Assembly: GCF_900312675.1 (NCBI RefSeq)
Contig: NZ_OMPC01000001.1
Coordinates: 1,037,633 to 1,101,632, forward strand
Origin: Aliivibrio sp. EL58
Lineage (GTDB): Bacteria; Pseudomonadota; Gammaproteobacteria; Enterobacterales; Vibrionaceae
DNA length: 64,000 nucleotides
Reading direction: 5' to 3'
The notes under the pieces are model-generated. The model was not told the DNA's origin, did not search any database, and saw nothing but the letters and a program-made list of their open reading frames with translations. Positions within the stretch are counted from its first letter, which is position 1, and each line of letters begins with the position of its first letter. Below, one piece after another: positions 17,852-26,973 of the stretch. The position numbers and the translations under genes were made by a program.

Positions 17852-18062
17852 AGAACAGATCCTAAAGTTAACTCAGATGAAAATGCCTTTTGGTAAGTAT
17901 GCAGGGAGAGTGCTGATTGATCTTCCGGAAGAGTATCTTTTATGGTTTGATCGAAAAGGAGGCTTTCCTGACGGGGAATTAGGAGAGTTAATGGCGTTAT
18001 GTTTAGCAATGAAAATTGAAGGGCTAGATGAAGTTATTCGTCCTTTAAAATATCGTAGATAA
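17841..18062 (+). CDS. DUF3820 family small protein
   Basis: A 73-residue protein with the DUF3820 (also listed as QSregVF_b, putative quorum-sensing-regulated virulence factor) signature: MPFGKYAGRVLIDLPEEYL followed by LWFDRKGGFPDGELGELM. The family is common in gammaproteobacteria and its function is unknown; the family name rests on one old observation and should not be taken as proof of quorum control. It overlaps the Nudix gene by eleven bases and ends in a strong two-way terminator. Confidence 0.82.
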   Translation: MFNKEQILKLTQMKMPFGKYAGRVLIDLPEEYLLWFDRKGGFPDGELGELMALCLAMKIEGLDEVIRPLKYRR

Positions 18063-18076
18063 CGGCAATAGCAATA

Positions 18077-18117
18077 AATAAGAAGCATGAATAAATGAGT
18101 TATTTATGCTTCTTATT
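18077..18117. terminator. Bidirectional terminator between DUF3820 and the secreted protein gene
   Basis: The long stem AATAAGAAGCAT / ATGCTTCTTATT, extended by AATAA pairings towards the loop, stands between two convergent genes. A/T runs on both sides let it serve both strands. Confidence 0.7.
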
Positions 18118-18120
18118 TCT

Positions 18121-18444
18121 TTATTTGTACTGAGATTCACCTTCTTTAGCTCGTTGAAAATCATCTAGTAATTCATCAGAGGCATCATTAAGTAGATAAT
18201 TTAGCGCAGAGCAAAAGCTGTTAGTCTCATTATAAACTTCACGAGAGCGATCGATATGGCGCTCAGCCGTTCTTCGCACTTGAGGGGTATTTTGAGAGTT
18301 ACTGTATTGAACTTGTTGATCAAACACTTCTTTTACGTATTTTTGTTTACAAATATCTTCATTTTCAGGTGTAGCGACAATATCAGCCAGAGATGGAAAT
18401 GAAATAAATGCGAATAATAAGGCATGAAAATGCTTTTTTATCAT
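18121..18444 (-). CDS. Small secreted protein of unknown function
   Basis: A 107-residue protein with a Sec signal peptide (MIKKHFHALLFAFISFPSLA). The mature part is charged and helical and has two cysteines (DICKQKY and SFCSALNY) that could form a disulphide. No family was recognised. The ribosome site AAGGT lies upstream of the ATG. It stands alone, convergent with the Nudix/DUF3820 pair. Confidence 0.65.
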   Translation of the reverse strand: MIKKHFHALLFAFISFPSLADIVATPENEDICKQKYVKEVFDQQVQYSNSQNTPQVRRTAERHIDRSREVYNETNSFCSALNYLLNDASDELLDDFQRAKEGESQYK

Positions 18445-18686
18445 GATGTTATGTACCTTATGTTGAATTGTTTTTTCATTTTTACTTTCACGCTATGTTG
18501 AGCTTGGCGATTATAAGAAAATAATTGCATCTTGTCTTTGGGTAATCACTTTATTTATGAGTTTGGTACGTAAAGATATATAGACTGTGCGATATAATTA
18601 CTTACTCATTATGTTGATTTTTCGATCTGTATCACTGTAACTCTGAGGTCAGAAAACTACTATAAGTTCACATAACGGAGAATATA

Positions 18687-19595
18687 ATGATTAAGAAAAC
18701 AACGATTGCACCACAAGGCCCTGAATTTTCAGAATTAGTTCAAGGTTACTGGAGACTTTCTGAATGGGAAATGACACCAACACAACGATTAAATTTCTTA
18801 AAACAACACATTGAATTAGGTATTACAACCGTTGATCACGCTGATATTTATGGCGGCTATCAATGTGAGCGTTTATTTGGAGAGGCTTTAGCGTTAGAAC
18901 CTTCAGTTCGTGACCAAATTGAAATCATCACTAAGTGCGACATTAATTTATGTACTTCAGATTTCCCAAACCGAAAAATAAACCACTACGATACCTCAAA
19001 AGAACACATTGTTAACTCAGTTAATAACTCACTTTCTCGCCTTAATATTTCTGAAATTGATGTACTCTTGATCCATCGCTTAGATGTATTAATGGATGCA
19101 GATGAAGTAGCCGATACATTTAATCAACTGCAGAAAGAAGGCAAAGTTAAGCATTTTGGTGTTTCTAACTTCACACCAAGCCATTTTGATTTATTGCAAT
19201 CACGTCTTGATAAACCATTAGTGACGAATCAAGTTGAGATTAACCCACTTAATTTTGAAGTGGCGTATGATGGTACGCTTGACCAACTGCAAATGAATCG
19301 TATTAAGCCAATGGCATGGTCGTGTTTAGCGGGAGGAGAGATCTTCTCTGGACACTCTGAGCAAGCGATTCGTGTTCGTAAAGTCCTTGAAGAGCTAAAA
19401 GAAGAGGTGGGGGCTAAGAACATTGATCAAGTGATTTATGCTTGGGTGCGTAAGTTACCATCAAAGCCATTACCAATTATTGGTTCAGGTAAAATTGAAC
19501 GTGTACAGGCGGCTGTTGATGCGATGGATATTAATCTAACTCGTGAACAATGGTATCGCGTGTGGGTTGAGTCAAAAGGCCACGGTGTGCCATAG
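18687..19595 (+). CDS. Aldo/keto reductase (YdhF-like)
   Basis: A 302-residue TIM-barrel oxidoreductase. The catalytic tetrad elements of the family are seen in order: TVDHADIYGGYQCE (Asp and Tyr), IITKCDINL (Lys) and VLLIHRLD (His). The C-terminal NADPH-binding part reads LPIIGSGKIERVQAA. It most resembles E. coli YdhF, an oxidoreductase of unknown physiological substrate. The ATG has a good ribosome site (ACGGAG). A TATAAT at 18593-18598 is a possible -10 element about 90 bases upstream. It is convergent with pyrC and shares a two-way terminator with it. Confidence 0.9.
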   Translation: MIKKTTIAPQGPEFSELVQGYWRLSEWEMTPTQRLNFLKQHIELGITTVDHADIYGGYQCERLFGEALALEPSVRDQIEIITKCDINLCTSDFPNRKINHYDTSKEHIVNSVNNSLSRLNISEIDVLLIHRLDVLMDADEVADTFNQLQKEGKVKHFGVSNFTPSHFDLLQSRLDKPLVTNQVEINPLNFEVAYDGTLDQLQMNRIKPMAWSCLAGGEIFSGHSEQAIRVRKVLEELKEEVGAKNIDQVIYAWVRKLPSKPLPIIGSGKIERVQAAVDAMDINLTREQWYRVWVESKGHGVP

Positions 19596-19626
19596 AGAGA
19601 GTTCTCTGAATCAAACAGATACAAAA

Positions 19627-19655
19627 ATGGGATGCTAATTGGCATCCCATTTTTA
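19627..19655. terminator. Bidirectional terminator between aldo/keto reductase and pyrC
   Basis: The perfect nine-base stem ATGGGATGC / GCATCCCAT has a six-base loop, T-rich sequence on the plus side and an A-run on the other, so it works for both convergent genes. Confidence 0.85.
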
Positions 19656-19684
19656 TTTATGTTTTTAGTTAATTAGTATCGTAA

Positions 19685-20713
19685 TTATTTAACTAACCAT
19701 TCAATCGCTTCACCTGCACGAATTGGCACAACAAAGTCATTACCAAATGTCATTGTTTCAGGAGCGATCCACGCTTCTTTTACAAGAGTAATCGTATCTG
19801 TATTGCGAGGAAGGTTGTAAAAATCAGGACCGTTGAAGCTTGCGAATGCTTCAAGGTTTTCTAATTTACCTTCATTCTCAAATACTTCAGCGTACAATTC
19901 AATCGATGCGTGAGCAGTATAAGAACCAGCACAACCACAAGCCGCTTCTTTTTTGTCTTTCGCATGCGGTGCCGAGTCTGTACCGATAAAGAATTTAGAA
20001 TTACCGCTTGTTGCTGCTTCAACTAAAGCTTGCTGATGGGTGTTACGCTTTAAGATTGGAAGGCAGTAGAAGTGAGGTTTAATACCACCAACTAACATGT
20101 GGTTACGGTTAAACAATAAGTGGTGTGCCGTAATTGTTGCTGCGACGTTTGGACCTGCGTTTTTAACAAAATCAACCGCATCTTTAGTTGTGATGTGCTC
20201 TAGAACGATTTTTAACTCAGGGAAATCATTAACGATAGGTGCTAATACAGTATCAAGGAAAGTCTTTTCACGATCAAAGATATCAACATCGTGTGTCGTT
20301 ACTTCACCATGGATAAGAAGTAGCATGCCTTCTTCTTGCATCGTTTTTAATACAGGGTAAACCTTGCTAACGTCGCTTACGCCAGAATCTGAATTGGTTG
20401 TTGCGCCAGCTGGGTAAAGTTTAGCAGCAACAATATGGCCTGTTGCTTTTGCTTTGCGGATCTCATCTGAGGTTGTTTTTTCTGTTAAGTATAAAGACAT
20501 GATTGGAGCAAAAGTATCAGATGGGTTTACTGCTTGAATGCGGTCACGGTAACTAAGAGCTTGTTCCGTGGTTGTTACTGGTGGAACTAGGTTTGGCATA
20601 ATTAATGCGCGGCCATTGTAACGGCCAGAATCACGTACAGTGTCAGTTAATACGTCACCATCACGTAGATGTAAATGCCAATCATCAGGACGAGTAATTG
20701 TTAAAGTTGTCAT
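19685..20713 (-). CDS. pyrC: Dihydroorotase PyrC
   Basis: A 342-residue class II dihydroorotase, the third step of pyrimidine synthesis (carbamoyl aspartate to dihydroorotate). The zinc-binding HxH is at residues 13-15 ([11 protein letters not shown]), the carboxylated lysine lies in [13 protein letters not shown], and further metal ligands are in LLIHGEV and [25 protein letters not shown] holds the catalytic aspartate. Length and motif order match E. coli PyrC (348 residues). A GGTGGGAG ribosome site precedes the ATG. It is a single-gene unit, divergent from arfA. Confidence 0.96.
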   Translation of the reverse strand: MTTLTITRPDDWHLHLRDGDVLTDTVRDSGRYNGRALIMPNLVPPVTTTEQALSYRDRIQAVNPSDTFAPIMSLYLTEKTTSDEIRKAKATGHIVAAKLYPAGATTNSDSGVSDVSKVYPVLKTMQEEGMLLLIHGEVTTHDVDIFDREKTFLDTVLAPIVNDFPELKIVLEHITTKDAVDFVKNAGPNVAATITAHHLLFNRNHMLVGGIKPHFYCLPILKRNTHQQALVEAATSGNSKFFIGTDSAPHAKDKKEAACGCAGSYTAHASIELYAEVFENEGKLENLEAFASFNGPDFYNLPRNTDTITLVKEAWIAPETMTFGNDFVVPIRAGEAIEWLVK

Positions 20714-20907
20714 TTGCTGCTCCCACCAGAAAAAGAAATAAGAGCCTAAGAATTATCGAGTTAATCGTTTGCTTAGGCGGAAGGATTCTAAAGCAAAATG
20801 GCTAAAACAAATAGGATAAAGTAAAAATTAGTAACAAATTTGACTTAAAAGCTAAAAGAAAAGACAATGTGTGCAAAATTTATACAGTAAGAAAATAGCG
20901 AGAAGTT

Positions 20908-21108
20908 ATGAAAAAGAGTAAAAAAGAAGTGTTACCAGCTTCTGAATTTGAGCATGGTAGAGGTAAAATTAAAGATAACGCCTTAAAAGCAATTGTCACC
21001 AGCCCCTTATTTACAACAAGGGTCATGAAAGCTAAAAAAGGAAAGGGGAGCTTTGCTCGTAAAGAAAAATATAAAGGGTTTAAAGAGCCCTATTCAAAAG
21101 CAGCGTAA
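20908..21108 (+). CDS. arfA: Alternative ribosome-rescue factor ArfA
   Basis: A 66-residue basic protein that carries the ArfA core GKIKDNALKAIVTSPLFTTR followed by KAKKGKGSFARKEK, clearly homologous to E. coli ArfA. ArfA enters the empty A site of ribosomes stalled on mRNA without a stop codon and recruits RF2 for release. In E. coli the gene carries a hairpin near its 3' end so that its own mRNA becomes non-stop and the protein accumulates only when trans-translation fails. Here a perfect 14-base stem flanks the TAA, which sits in the loop, giving the same design. The start ATG has a GAGAAG ribosome site. Confidence 0.9.
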   Translation: MKKSKKEVLPASEFEHGRGKIKDNALKAIVTSPLFTTRVMKAKKGKGSFARKEKYKGFKEPYSKAA

Positions 21109-21127
21109 GTTTTTGAATAGGGCTTTT
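21086..21127 (+). terminator. Hairpin straddling the arfA stop codon
   Basis: The arms AGCCCTATTCAAAA (21086-21099) and TTTTGAATAGGGCT (21111-21124) pair perfectly over 14 bases with an eleven-base loop that contains the TAA (21106-21108). TTTT then G follow. It may act as a terminator and as an RNase III substrate that removes the stop codon. Confidence 0.85.
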
Positions 21128-21247
21128 GTGATCTAGGTTCGATTTTTATGGCTATTCGAACAAATATCCACCATTTAACTTGTTGAAATGAAAAAAGATC
21201 TTTACCTCAGCGCTCAGTGTGGCATTATCTATCTCGTTCGACGATGT

Positions 21248-21322
<75 letters not shown>

Positions 21323-21359
21323 ATCTCTTTTTATCCTCCTCAAGAGATTGTTCCTGTTT
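21323..21359 (+). terminator. Probable terminator/3' processing hairpin of tRNA-Gly copy 2
   Basis: Same AATCTCTT / AAGAGATT stem as copy 1, followed by GTTCCTGTTTT. Confidence 0.45.
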
Positions 21360-21530
21360 TAAAATCCCAATTTATTGAAAATCAGCGCTTAATGGCGTGT
21401 TTTGTTGTATCTGGCGTTTGGTATAAATCTAACTATTCGCTTTGTTTCTTGCTCTAACTCATTTCCCATATAATTATTTGAATACACTTGTTCTGATGGA
21501 TTTAATAAATAGGGTACTAATATTGTTTAT

Positions 21531-21566
21531 AAAAAAGCCCCCAGTTTTAAAAGCTGGGGGCTTTTT
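21531..21566. terminator. Strong bidirectional terminator between tRNA-Gly and the chitinase gene
   Basis: The 13-base perfect stem AAAAAGCCCCCAG / CTGGGGGCTTTTT has an A/T loop and A and T runs at either end. It ends the minus-strand chitinase transcript and any plus-strand read-through. Confidence 0.95.
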
Positions 21567-21614
21567 GTTTTAGTGAATGATGCTACTAGATTTTATCTAG
21601 GCTTTTCATTCATA

Positions 21615-24600
21615 TTATTGAGGGCTAAGACCTAATTGCTCTAGTACTAGTTTAAAGTTAGCACGACGCTCTTTCACGTTATGAACTTCACCAGTAGAAC
21701 ACACTAAATCAGGACAACCACGGTTTACGATACCAGAAACATCATCGATAAAGTCAGTGCCTTTCATACCGCTATCAACATATTTCTTAAGCTCGTTGTG
21801 GTAGTTCCAGTTACCGTACTGACCAGACTCATCAGGGTAGGCTTGTACTGAAGTAACCCAGTAGAATAGACCTGCAATCCACTTGATTTCTTTGTTCTCT
21901 TCAGAGCTACAAATTAAGCCTGGGTTTGAACAGAAATCTAACTCAGCGTATAACGGGTTCTTTGGTGGTGCTTCAACAACAACACCATCAATTGTTTTAC
22001 CAATTGTCTCAGGATCAACGTGTGAGCGGCCTAAGTAATGGTTAAGCGTACCGAAGTTTTGACGACCAGTAGTTTGAATTACACCACGGCCCCACCAACC
22101 ACAACCTTCAACGTCAGCTTGGCTGCTGCCATCCCAAATAAAGCTACCTGCTTTTTGCTCTACGTATGTTTTACATGTATCACGTTCCCATACTTGCTTA
22201 GATGTATCTACAGAAGTAGGTACGTCGTTACAATGACCGCTGTTAGTCCAACGACCAACGCTACCGTTAACAAGCAAACCGCGCTCTTCAAGCACTGCAT
22301 TTGGAGCAGCAAATACTGGAGCTGGAGCACCGTACCATTTAGCGTGAGTTAGTGCACTTACTTCCATTTTGTTATCACGAGGACAAGAGTAAGCGTGATC
22401 TAAACCAGAAACAGGATTTACACCGTAATCTGCATATTTTTGACCAAGTTGACCACAGCTCGCTGACATTGGGTAATCTGTTGCAGCACCGTATCTAATC
22501 TCAGCCCAGTTGTTTTCATCACATGCGTTGTAACGAATCGTTTCTTGCATACTTTGTGCTAAGAACGCAGCAATCGCTACTTTCGCGTATTTGATGTTGG
22601 TTGCATCATCAACGTTTTCATCTAGTAGCCAGAACTTGTTACCAGCAACACCAACATTATGCATTGCATTCAGACCAGTCATGAAGTCAGTCCACTTATA
22701 AACAGTAGACGGAACCCATTGTGATTCAGGTGTTTCGTACAAGAATGCGGTATTGTTCATCGTATTTTCAGCGTCAGCCAATTCACGGTTCAACGCATCA
22801 ATGATAGTTAATTGACCATTTTCTGTTGATTCACCAACATAGTACAGTGGCATTTTAGCTTTTTTGTATTCTTCGATTTCAGCAGTTAAGTTTGCTGTAT
22901 CTTTATCAAATACGATAGCAAATACGTTGCTGAATGCAGCTTTACGCACTTGTGGTTTGCTTGCATTATCACCCATGAAATAAGCAGAAGCTTGATCCGT
23001 AGGGATATTGTTTAACATTACAGGCGTTTTAACAAAGTCAGAAACTTGTTTAACGTACTCTAGTGCATTGTGCCATTGCTCGCTATTTAGTGCTGCTGTT
23101 GAGCTTGACTTAGTGAATGCAATGAAATCAGCTTTAGTTGCAACATCTGCTTTGAACAACTCTAGTTTGTCTAATAGATCAGCGCTGTAGTTTGATGCTT
23201 TATCCCATACAGATTGTCTGCCAGAGTGAGTATCAAATGCGAAATCACCAATGCTTAGAGACCAACCGTAGTTTGCTTCTGGTGCTAGCGTAGAGATGAT
23301 TAGGTGATGCGCATTAGCCCAGCCTTTCAAGTCATTGCTAAGAGCGTTGATATCATCGATGTCAATCTTGTTGCCAGTGATGTCCATCGCTTGTGTTAGC
23401 GCTTCTTTAACCGCAATGCTGTTTGAAGATAATGCTTTATCTTGCGTTGCTTGATCAAGAACATCAGTGTTGATGATGATTGATGCAGAGCCAGCTTGTG
23501 CAGCTGCATTAATGATAGATACAAACGTGCTTGTAAGCTTACCTAAATCGGCTAAATCAGCGCTGTTGCTTGCTTCAATAGTTAGCATTGCTGGTGCCGC
23601 AGACGATGGACTAGCAACAACTAACGTGTTTGGCCAACCAGCGACTTCTAGACGAACTGGATCCATTGGGTTCGGTAGAGAAAGAAGCGGTGCTGTACCC
23701 GGTTCTGTACCATCACAATTTAGATGAAGTGCCCATGAATCATCGCTACCAGGAACAGACTTAGTCCAGTAGATCGCAGAGTAAGCGATGTTTTTATTAA
23801 CCATAATGTCACCGCCAGTCGCGTGATCACCACGTGTCCAGTCAGGGTAAACATTAAAGTCTTTACATAAGTCACCTGGAGTTACAGGCGGCTCTACAGG
23901 TGGCTCAACCACATCTTCTTCAACAGTGATTTTTACACTTGCTGTAGATGAAAGATCTTGAGCATCAGTAGCGATAGCTTTCAGTGTTACGTTACCAGCT
24001 TGAGTAGGCTGAAAATCACACGCAAAAGTGTTGGTATTCGCAGTGTCAAACGAACAGATTTCTTTGTTGTTTGCAGTAACAACCAGCGTTGCTAAATCGT
24101 TATCAGCATCTGTTGCATTAACAGAGATAGCAACGCTTTCTGTTACGTTGATTGCCGAGCCGTTTGTTGGAGTAACAAACTTAACTACAGGTGCAACGAA
24201 ATCTTCAGTTACTTCAGCTTCTACAACAACAGATACTGATTTTTGTTCGATTTTTTGGTTATTTTTATCGAATACAAATACGTTAATTGTCGCATTACCT
24301 TCTTTACTTGGTGTCCAAGTTTGAGAGTATTGAGTGTTGTTTTGGTTTACTGTTTTTTCAGCAAGTTTGGTGCTGTTTGCCCAAAATTCAACTTTAGCGG
24401 CTAAGTTACCATCAACGTGAGCAGTAATTGAGGTTGCTTCGTTAGCTGTTAGTACTTGGCCTGTCGTCGGAGCAAGGATCGATAGTTCAGTGATCTCAGG
24501 CTCAGGATTTACAGGTTCGTCAGAACATTCTGTTAGTGACCAGAACCAAGAACTAGCACTTGGCGTTTCCCATACACCCGGATTATTTTGCGCAATAAAA

Positions 24601-24986
24601 CACTGGTTGTCATAAGAAACCACATCACCATTTGAAACCTGAGTTTTACCAGGAATAAATAGAATAACATCGCCTAAATCAGGATCTGGAGTTGGGTCAG
24701 GATCTGGCGTCGGATCGGGATCCGGTGTTGGCTCTGGATTAGGTTCGCCTGAGCATACTGCAGTATCCCAGAACCATGAATCTGCGGTTGGAGATTCCCA
24801 TATGCCTGGGTTATTTTTGGCAACAAAACAGTCGCCATTGAAAGAAACCATCTCTCCATTTTGAACTTTTGTCTCACCTGGAACAAAAGTAACAATGTTA
24901 GACGTTAAATTTACATCAGCGGCATATAGGTATCCACTGAACATAACGCTAGTAATAGCGGCTGTTATTTTATTTATTTTTATCAC
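21615..24986 (-). CDS. Secreted multidomain GH19 chitinase
   Basis: A 1123-residue exported protein. Signal peptide at residues 1-22; two tandem CBM5/12-type chitin-binding modules at about 32-78 and 107-154 joined by a Pro-Asp-Thr linker (79-106); two Ig-like domains at about 166-257 and 267-357; a third chitin-binding-like module at 373-424 (DWTRGDHATGG, AYSAIYWTKSVPGSDDSW); a middle region 430-750 without a recognised family; and a GH19 catalytic domain at about 760-1120. The general acid is probably Glu815 in FLAQSMQET, and the GH19 core WGRGVIQTTGRQNFG is at about 965-979. It should cut chitin outside the cell to oligomers. Start is a GTG with a weak ribosome site (AAGAAAAAGCA); no better start is seen. 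Single-gene unit. Confidence 0.88.
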   Translation of the reverse strand: MIKINKITAAITSVMFSGYLYAADVNLTSNIVTFVPGETKVQNGEMVSFNGDCFVAKNNPGIWESPTADSWFWDTAVCSGEPNPEPTPDPDPTPDPDPTPDPDLGDVILFIPGKTQVSNGDVVSYDNQCFIAQNNPGVWETPSASSWFWSLTECSDEPVNPEPEITELSILAPTTGQVLTANEATSITAHVDGNLAAKVEFWANSTKLAEKTVNQNNTQYSQTWTPSKEGNATINVFVFDKNNQKIEQKSVSVVVEAEVTEDFVAPVVKFVTPTNGSAINVTESVAISVNATDADNDLATLVVTANNKEICSFDTANTNTFACDFQPTQAGNVTLKAIATDAQDLSSTASVKITVEEDVVEPPVEPPVTPGDLCKDFNVYPDWTRGDHATGGDIMVNKNIAYSAIYWTKSVPGSDDSWALHLNCDGTEPGTAPLLSLPNPMDPVRLEVAGWPNTLVVASPSSAAPAMLTIEASNSADLADLGKLTSTFVSIINAAAQAGSASIIINTDVLDQATQDKALSSNSIAVKEALTQAMDITGNKIDIDDINALSNDLKGWANAHHLIISTLAPEANYGWSLSIGDFAFDTHSGRQSVWDKASNYSADLLDKLELFKADVATKADFIAFTKSSSTAALNSEQWHNALEYVKQVSDFVKTPVMLNNIPTDQASAYFMGDNASKPQVRKAAFSNVFAIVFDKDTANLTAEIEEYKKAKMPLYYVGESTENGQLTIIDALNRELADAENTMNNTAFLYETPESQWVPSTVYKWTDFMTGLNAMHNVGVAGNKFWLLDENVDDATNIKYAKVAIAAFLAQSMQETIRYNACDENNWAEIRYGAATDYPMSASCGQLGQKYADYGVNPVSGLDHAYSCPRDNKMEVSALTHAKWYGAPAPVFAAPNAVLEERGLLVNGSVGRWTNSGHCNDVPTSVDTSKQVWERDTCKTYVEQKAGSFIWDGSSQADVEGCGWWGRGVIQTTGRQNFGTLNHYLGRSHVDPETIGKTIDGVVVEAPPKNPLYAELDFCSNPGLICSSEENKEIKWIAGLFYWVTSVQAYPDESGQYGNWNYHNELKKYVDSGMKGTDFIDDVSGIVNRGCPDLVCSTGEVHNVKERRANFKLVLEQLGLSPQ

Positions 24987-25369
24987 TGCTTTTTCTTCTT
25001 TTTATTTATCTTATCTAGATAAATTTATTGTTATTAAAGGTGTGCGATGGGTGATGGCCTATCATTCATTCTACGCTTATACATGAGGTAGTAAGTTTGA
25101 ATTCAACCCATTCAAAATTCATATACCAAAATTAAATTGATAGCTAAACTGAATTTTCGAGCATTCTAGTCAGAAGTAATCGAATGGATATAAATATTTA
25201 TAAAATATGAGATCTTGCTTCTAAAATAATGATTGGTTTTAATGTTAGAATATGTTAAGTGTCTGTTTTTTGACGTAAAAGTCAGTTTTTTGTTGTTACT
25301 TCAGATTTTTAAGGGCGATTTTTTCATGTCAAATAAAGTGTATTTTTATTTTGAGATTTAATAGTAAGA
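24987..25369. other. Intergenic region upstream of the chitinase gene
   Basis: 383 AT-rich bases between the chitinase start and the 3' end of the DUF2264 gene, both on the minus strand. It must hold the chitinase promoter, but no convincing -35/-10 pair could be chosen. A palindromic TTATCTAGATAA lies at about 25011-25022. The frame 24895-25086 on the plus strand overlaps the chitinase and is spurious. No good terminator for the long GAG operon is seen here. Confidence 0.5.
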
Positions 25370-26887
25370 TTAAAAAAAACGGCCCATTTTAGATGAGTAA
25401 CATGTAACCCCTTTTCTTAGTAGATTGTTTTTTGGTCTATTAGCTCTGCCAGTGATAATTTCAAACCATAAGCGCCATGAAGGAGACGAAAGTAAACGTC
25501 GACTTAGTGGTGACTGATCTTGTATATATTCGTTTTTAAATATGGTAATAACTTCTTGGGTATCAAATATACCTATAACTTTCATATTTATGGATGGGAT
25601 ATCAAATTCAAAATTTTCTTTTTCAATTGCCAACAGTGTTTCTTCTGCTTGCCAAAGATTAATCTTATCTCCACAAAACAGGGCGATGTTTAACGCCCTT
25701 AAAGACCACAAGCTACTTGCTGGACCACTGTAGTTATCGACTAATCTAGGGTCATCACCAAATATTCCTTGAGTAGGTATTCCTGCTTGTAATGCTCCGT
25801 TGGAAATAAAATATTTTAAATTGGTGCTAAAGGCTCTTTTTGCTTCTCCAATTGATATTGTTGAATTTTGTAAATCTACAGCAGCTAATAAAGGGACAGT
25901 AGCCGCTAATCTATAGCAGGCGCTTCTACCAAAAAATGGGAGGCCTTTAGTTGTAAAGAAATAGCGATAATTAGCAACTAAATCTGATAACGAGCTTCGA
26001 ATGAAATCAGCATCAAATTCAGGCTCTATTTGGGTAAACCAATACAAACTGTAATGAAACGCCCATGCATTATAGTAATCATAATTGCCTTTAGCGCCAT
26101 CACGAAACCATCCATCACCCACATAAAATTCTTTGATTCGTTGATATTTTTGGTATTGGATATGATTATCACCCGTAAGGTTTTTTAGAATGAGTTGTAC
26201 TGTTAGAACAAATAAGTGCCAATTGTTATCTACTGTTTTACAGTGATTAACTTGTTTAAACCAAGTCGTAATTTGTTGCTTTTCAACATTAGAAAAATAG
26301 TCCCATACCCATTCTTTACTCATCCATAGAGCTAGAGCTAGATCTGCACTTTCACACGTTCTCTGATCGTAATCATGAAGTTGTCCCCAGAATCCTTTGT
26401 GGTGTGGGTTTGTTCCTGCAAGAAAAGCGTGGCGAAGAACGTCTGGCACATTAATTGGTTTTTTATTAAGCCCTATAATATAAGTATTTTCTTTACCATT
26501 TGCGTGTAGCCATGCAGCAAGAGTTGGTAATGTTCTACTTGTACCTTCCATGGCATCAATTTTTGCAGTTTGTTGGCTAGGTCTTCCTGGATAGTAGGCA
26601 TGACTGAAATCCCATACAGAATAATGTATGAATGATTCTGATATATAACTTACTATGGCATTACATTGTGTTTTTAAATCAATAGTGTCATTTGAAAATA
26701 ATTCTTTTATATAATCATCGTGCTGCGTATATTTTGATTTCTTATTTTTATATCTAATAACATTTTCTTTAACTGAGTTAATGTAAGTTATTATGGTTGG
26801 ATGTTCATAAGCGATAAATGGTCGTTCTGTTTCTTGTATTTGTTTAGGCTCAAATGAAAACGGTTTTCTTTGGGGAATAGGGGGCAT
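25370..26887 (-). CDS. DUF2264 domain protein
   Basis: A 505-residue soluble protein without signal peptide that covers the length of the DUF2264 family. Recognisable conserved patches are SHAYYPGRPSQQTAKIDAMEG, shortened here to YYPGRPSQQT with MEGTSR, then DNNWHLFVLTVQ, YVGDGWFRDG, NYDYYNAWAFHY and FGRSACYR. The family probably has an (alpha/alpha)6 barrel like GH88/GH105 and several lyases, and no activity is established to my knowledge. It is the last gene of the leftward GAG operon, 86 bases after the KDPG aldolase. By context it may act on an imported oligosaccharide. It is cytoplasmic, so it is unlikely to attack polymer. Confidence 0.8.
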   Translation of the reverse strand: MPPIPQRKPFSFEPKQIQETERPFIAYEHPTIITYINSVKENVIRYKNKKSKYTQHDDYIKELFSNDTIDLKTQCNAIVSYISESFIHYSVWDFSHAYYPGRPSQQTAKIDAMEGTSRTLPTLAAWLHANGKENTYIIGLNKKPINVPDVLRHAFLAGTNPHHKGFWGQLHDYDQRTCESADLALALWMSKEWVWDYFSNVEKQQITTWFKQVNHCKTVDNNWHLFVLTVQLILKNLTGDNHIQYQKYQRIKEFYVGDGWFRDGAKGNYDYYNAWAFHYSLYWFTQIEPEFDADFIRSSLSDLVANYRYFFTTKGLPFFGRSACYRLAATVPLLAAVDLQNSTISIGEAKRAFSTNLKYFISNGALQAGIPTQGIFGDDPRLVDNYSGPASSLWSLRALNIALFCGDKINLWQAEETLLAIEKENFEFDIPSINMKVIGIFDTQEVITIFKNEYIQDQSPLSRRLLSSPSWRLWFEIITGRANRPKNNLLRKGVTCYSSKMGRFF

Positions 26888-26973
26888 GATTAGTACAGCC
26901 TTTTTATTGTTCTAGTTATTTACTTTATGAAATTTTAAAGCCATCCAAGTAATGAACGGCTCTTTATAAGTAA

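Noticed and set aside
24660..24745. Short repeats resembling a CRISPR or minisatellite
   Set aside because: They encode the Pro-Asp-Thr linker between chitin-binding modules.
24895..25086. 63-codon plus-strand frame over the chitinase start region
   Set aside because: It overlaps the chitinase signal peptide in antisense, has no ribosome site and its hydrophobic look comes from the AT-rich complement.
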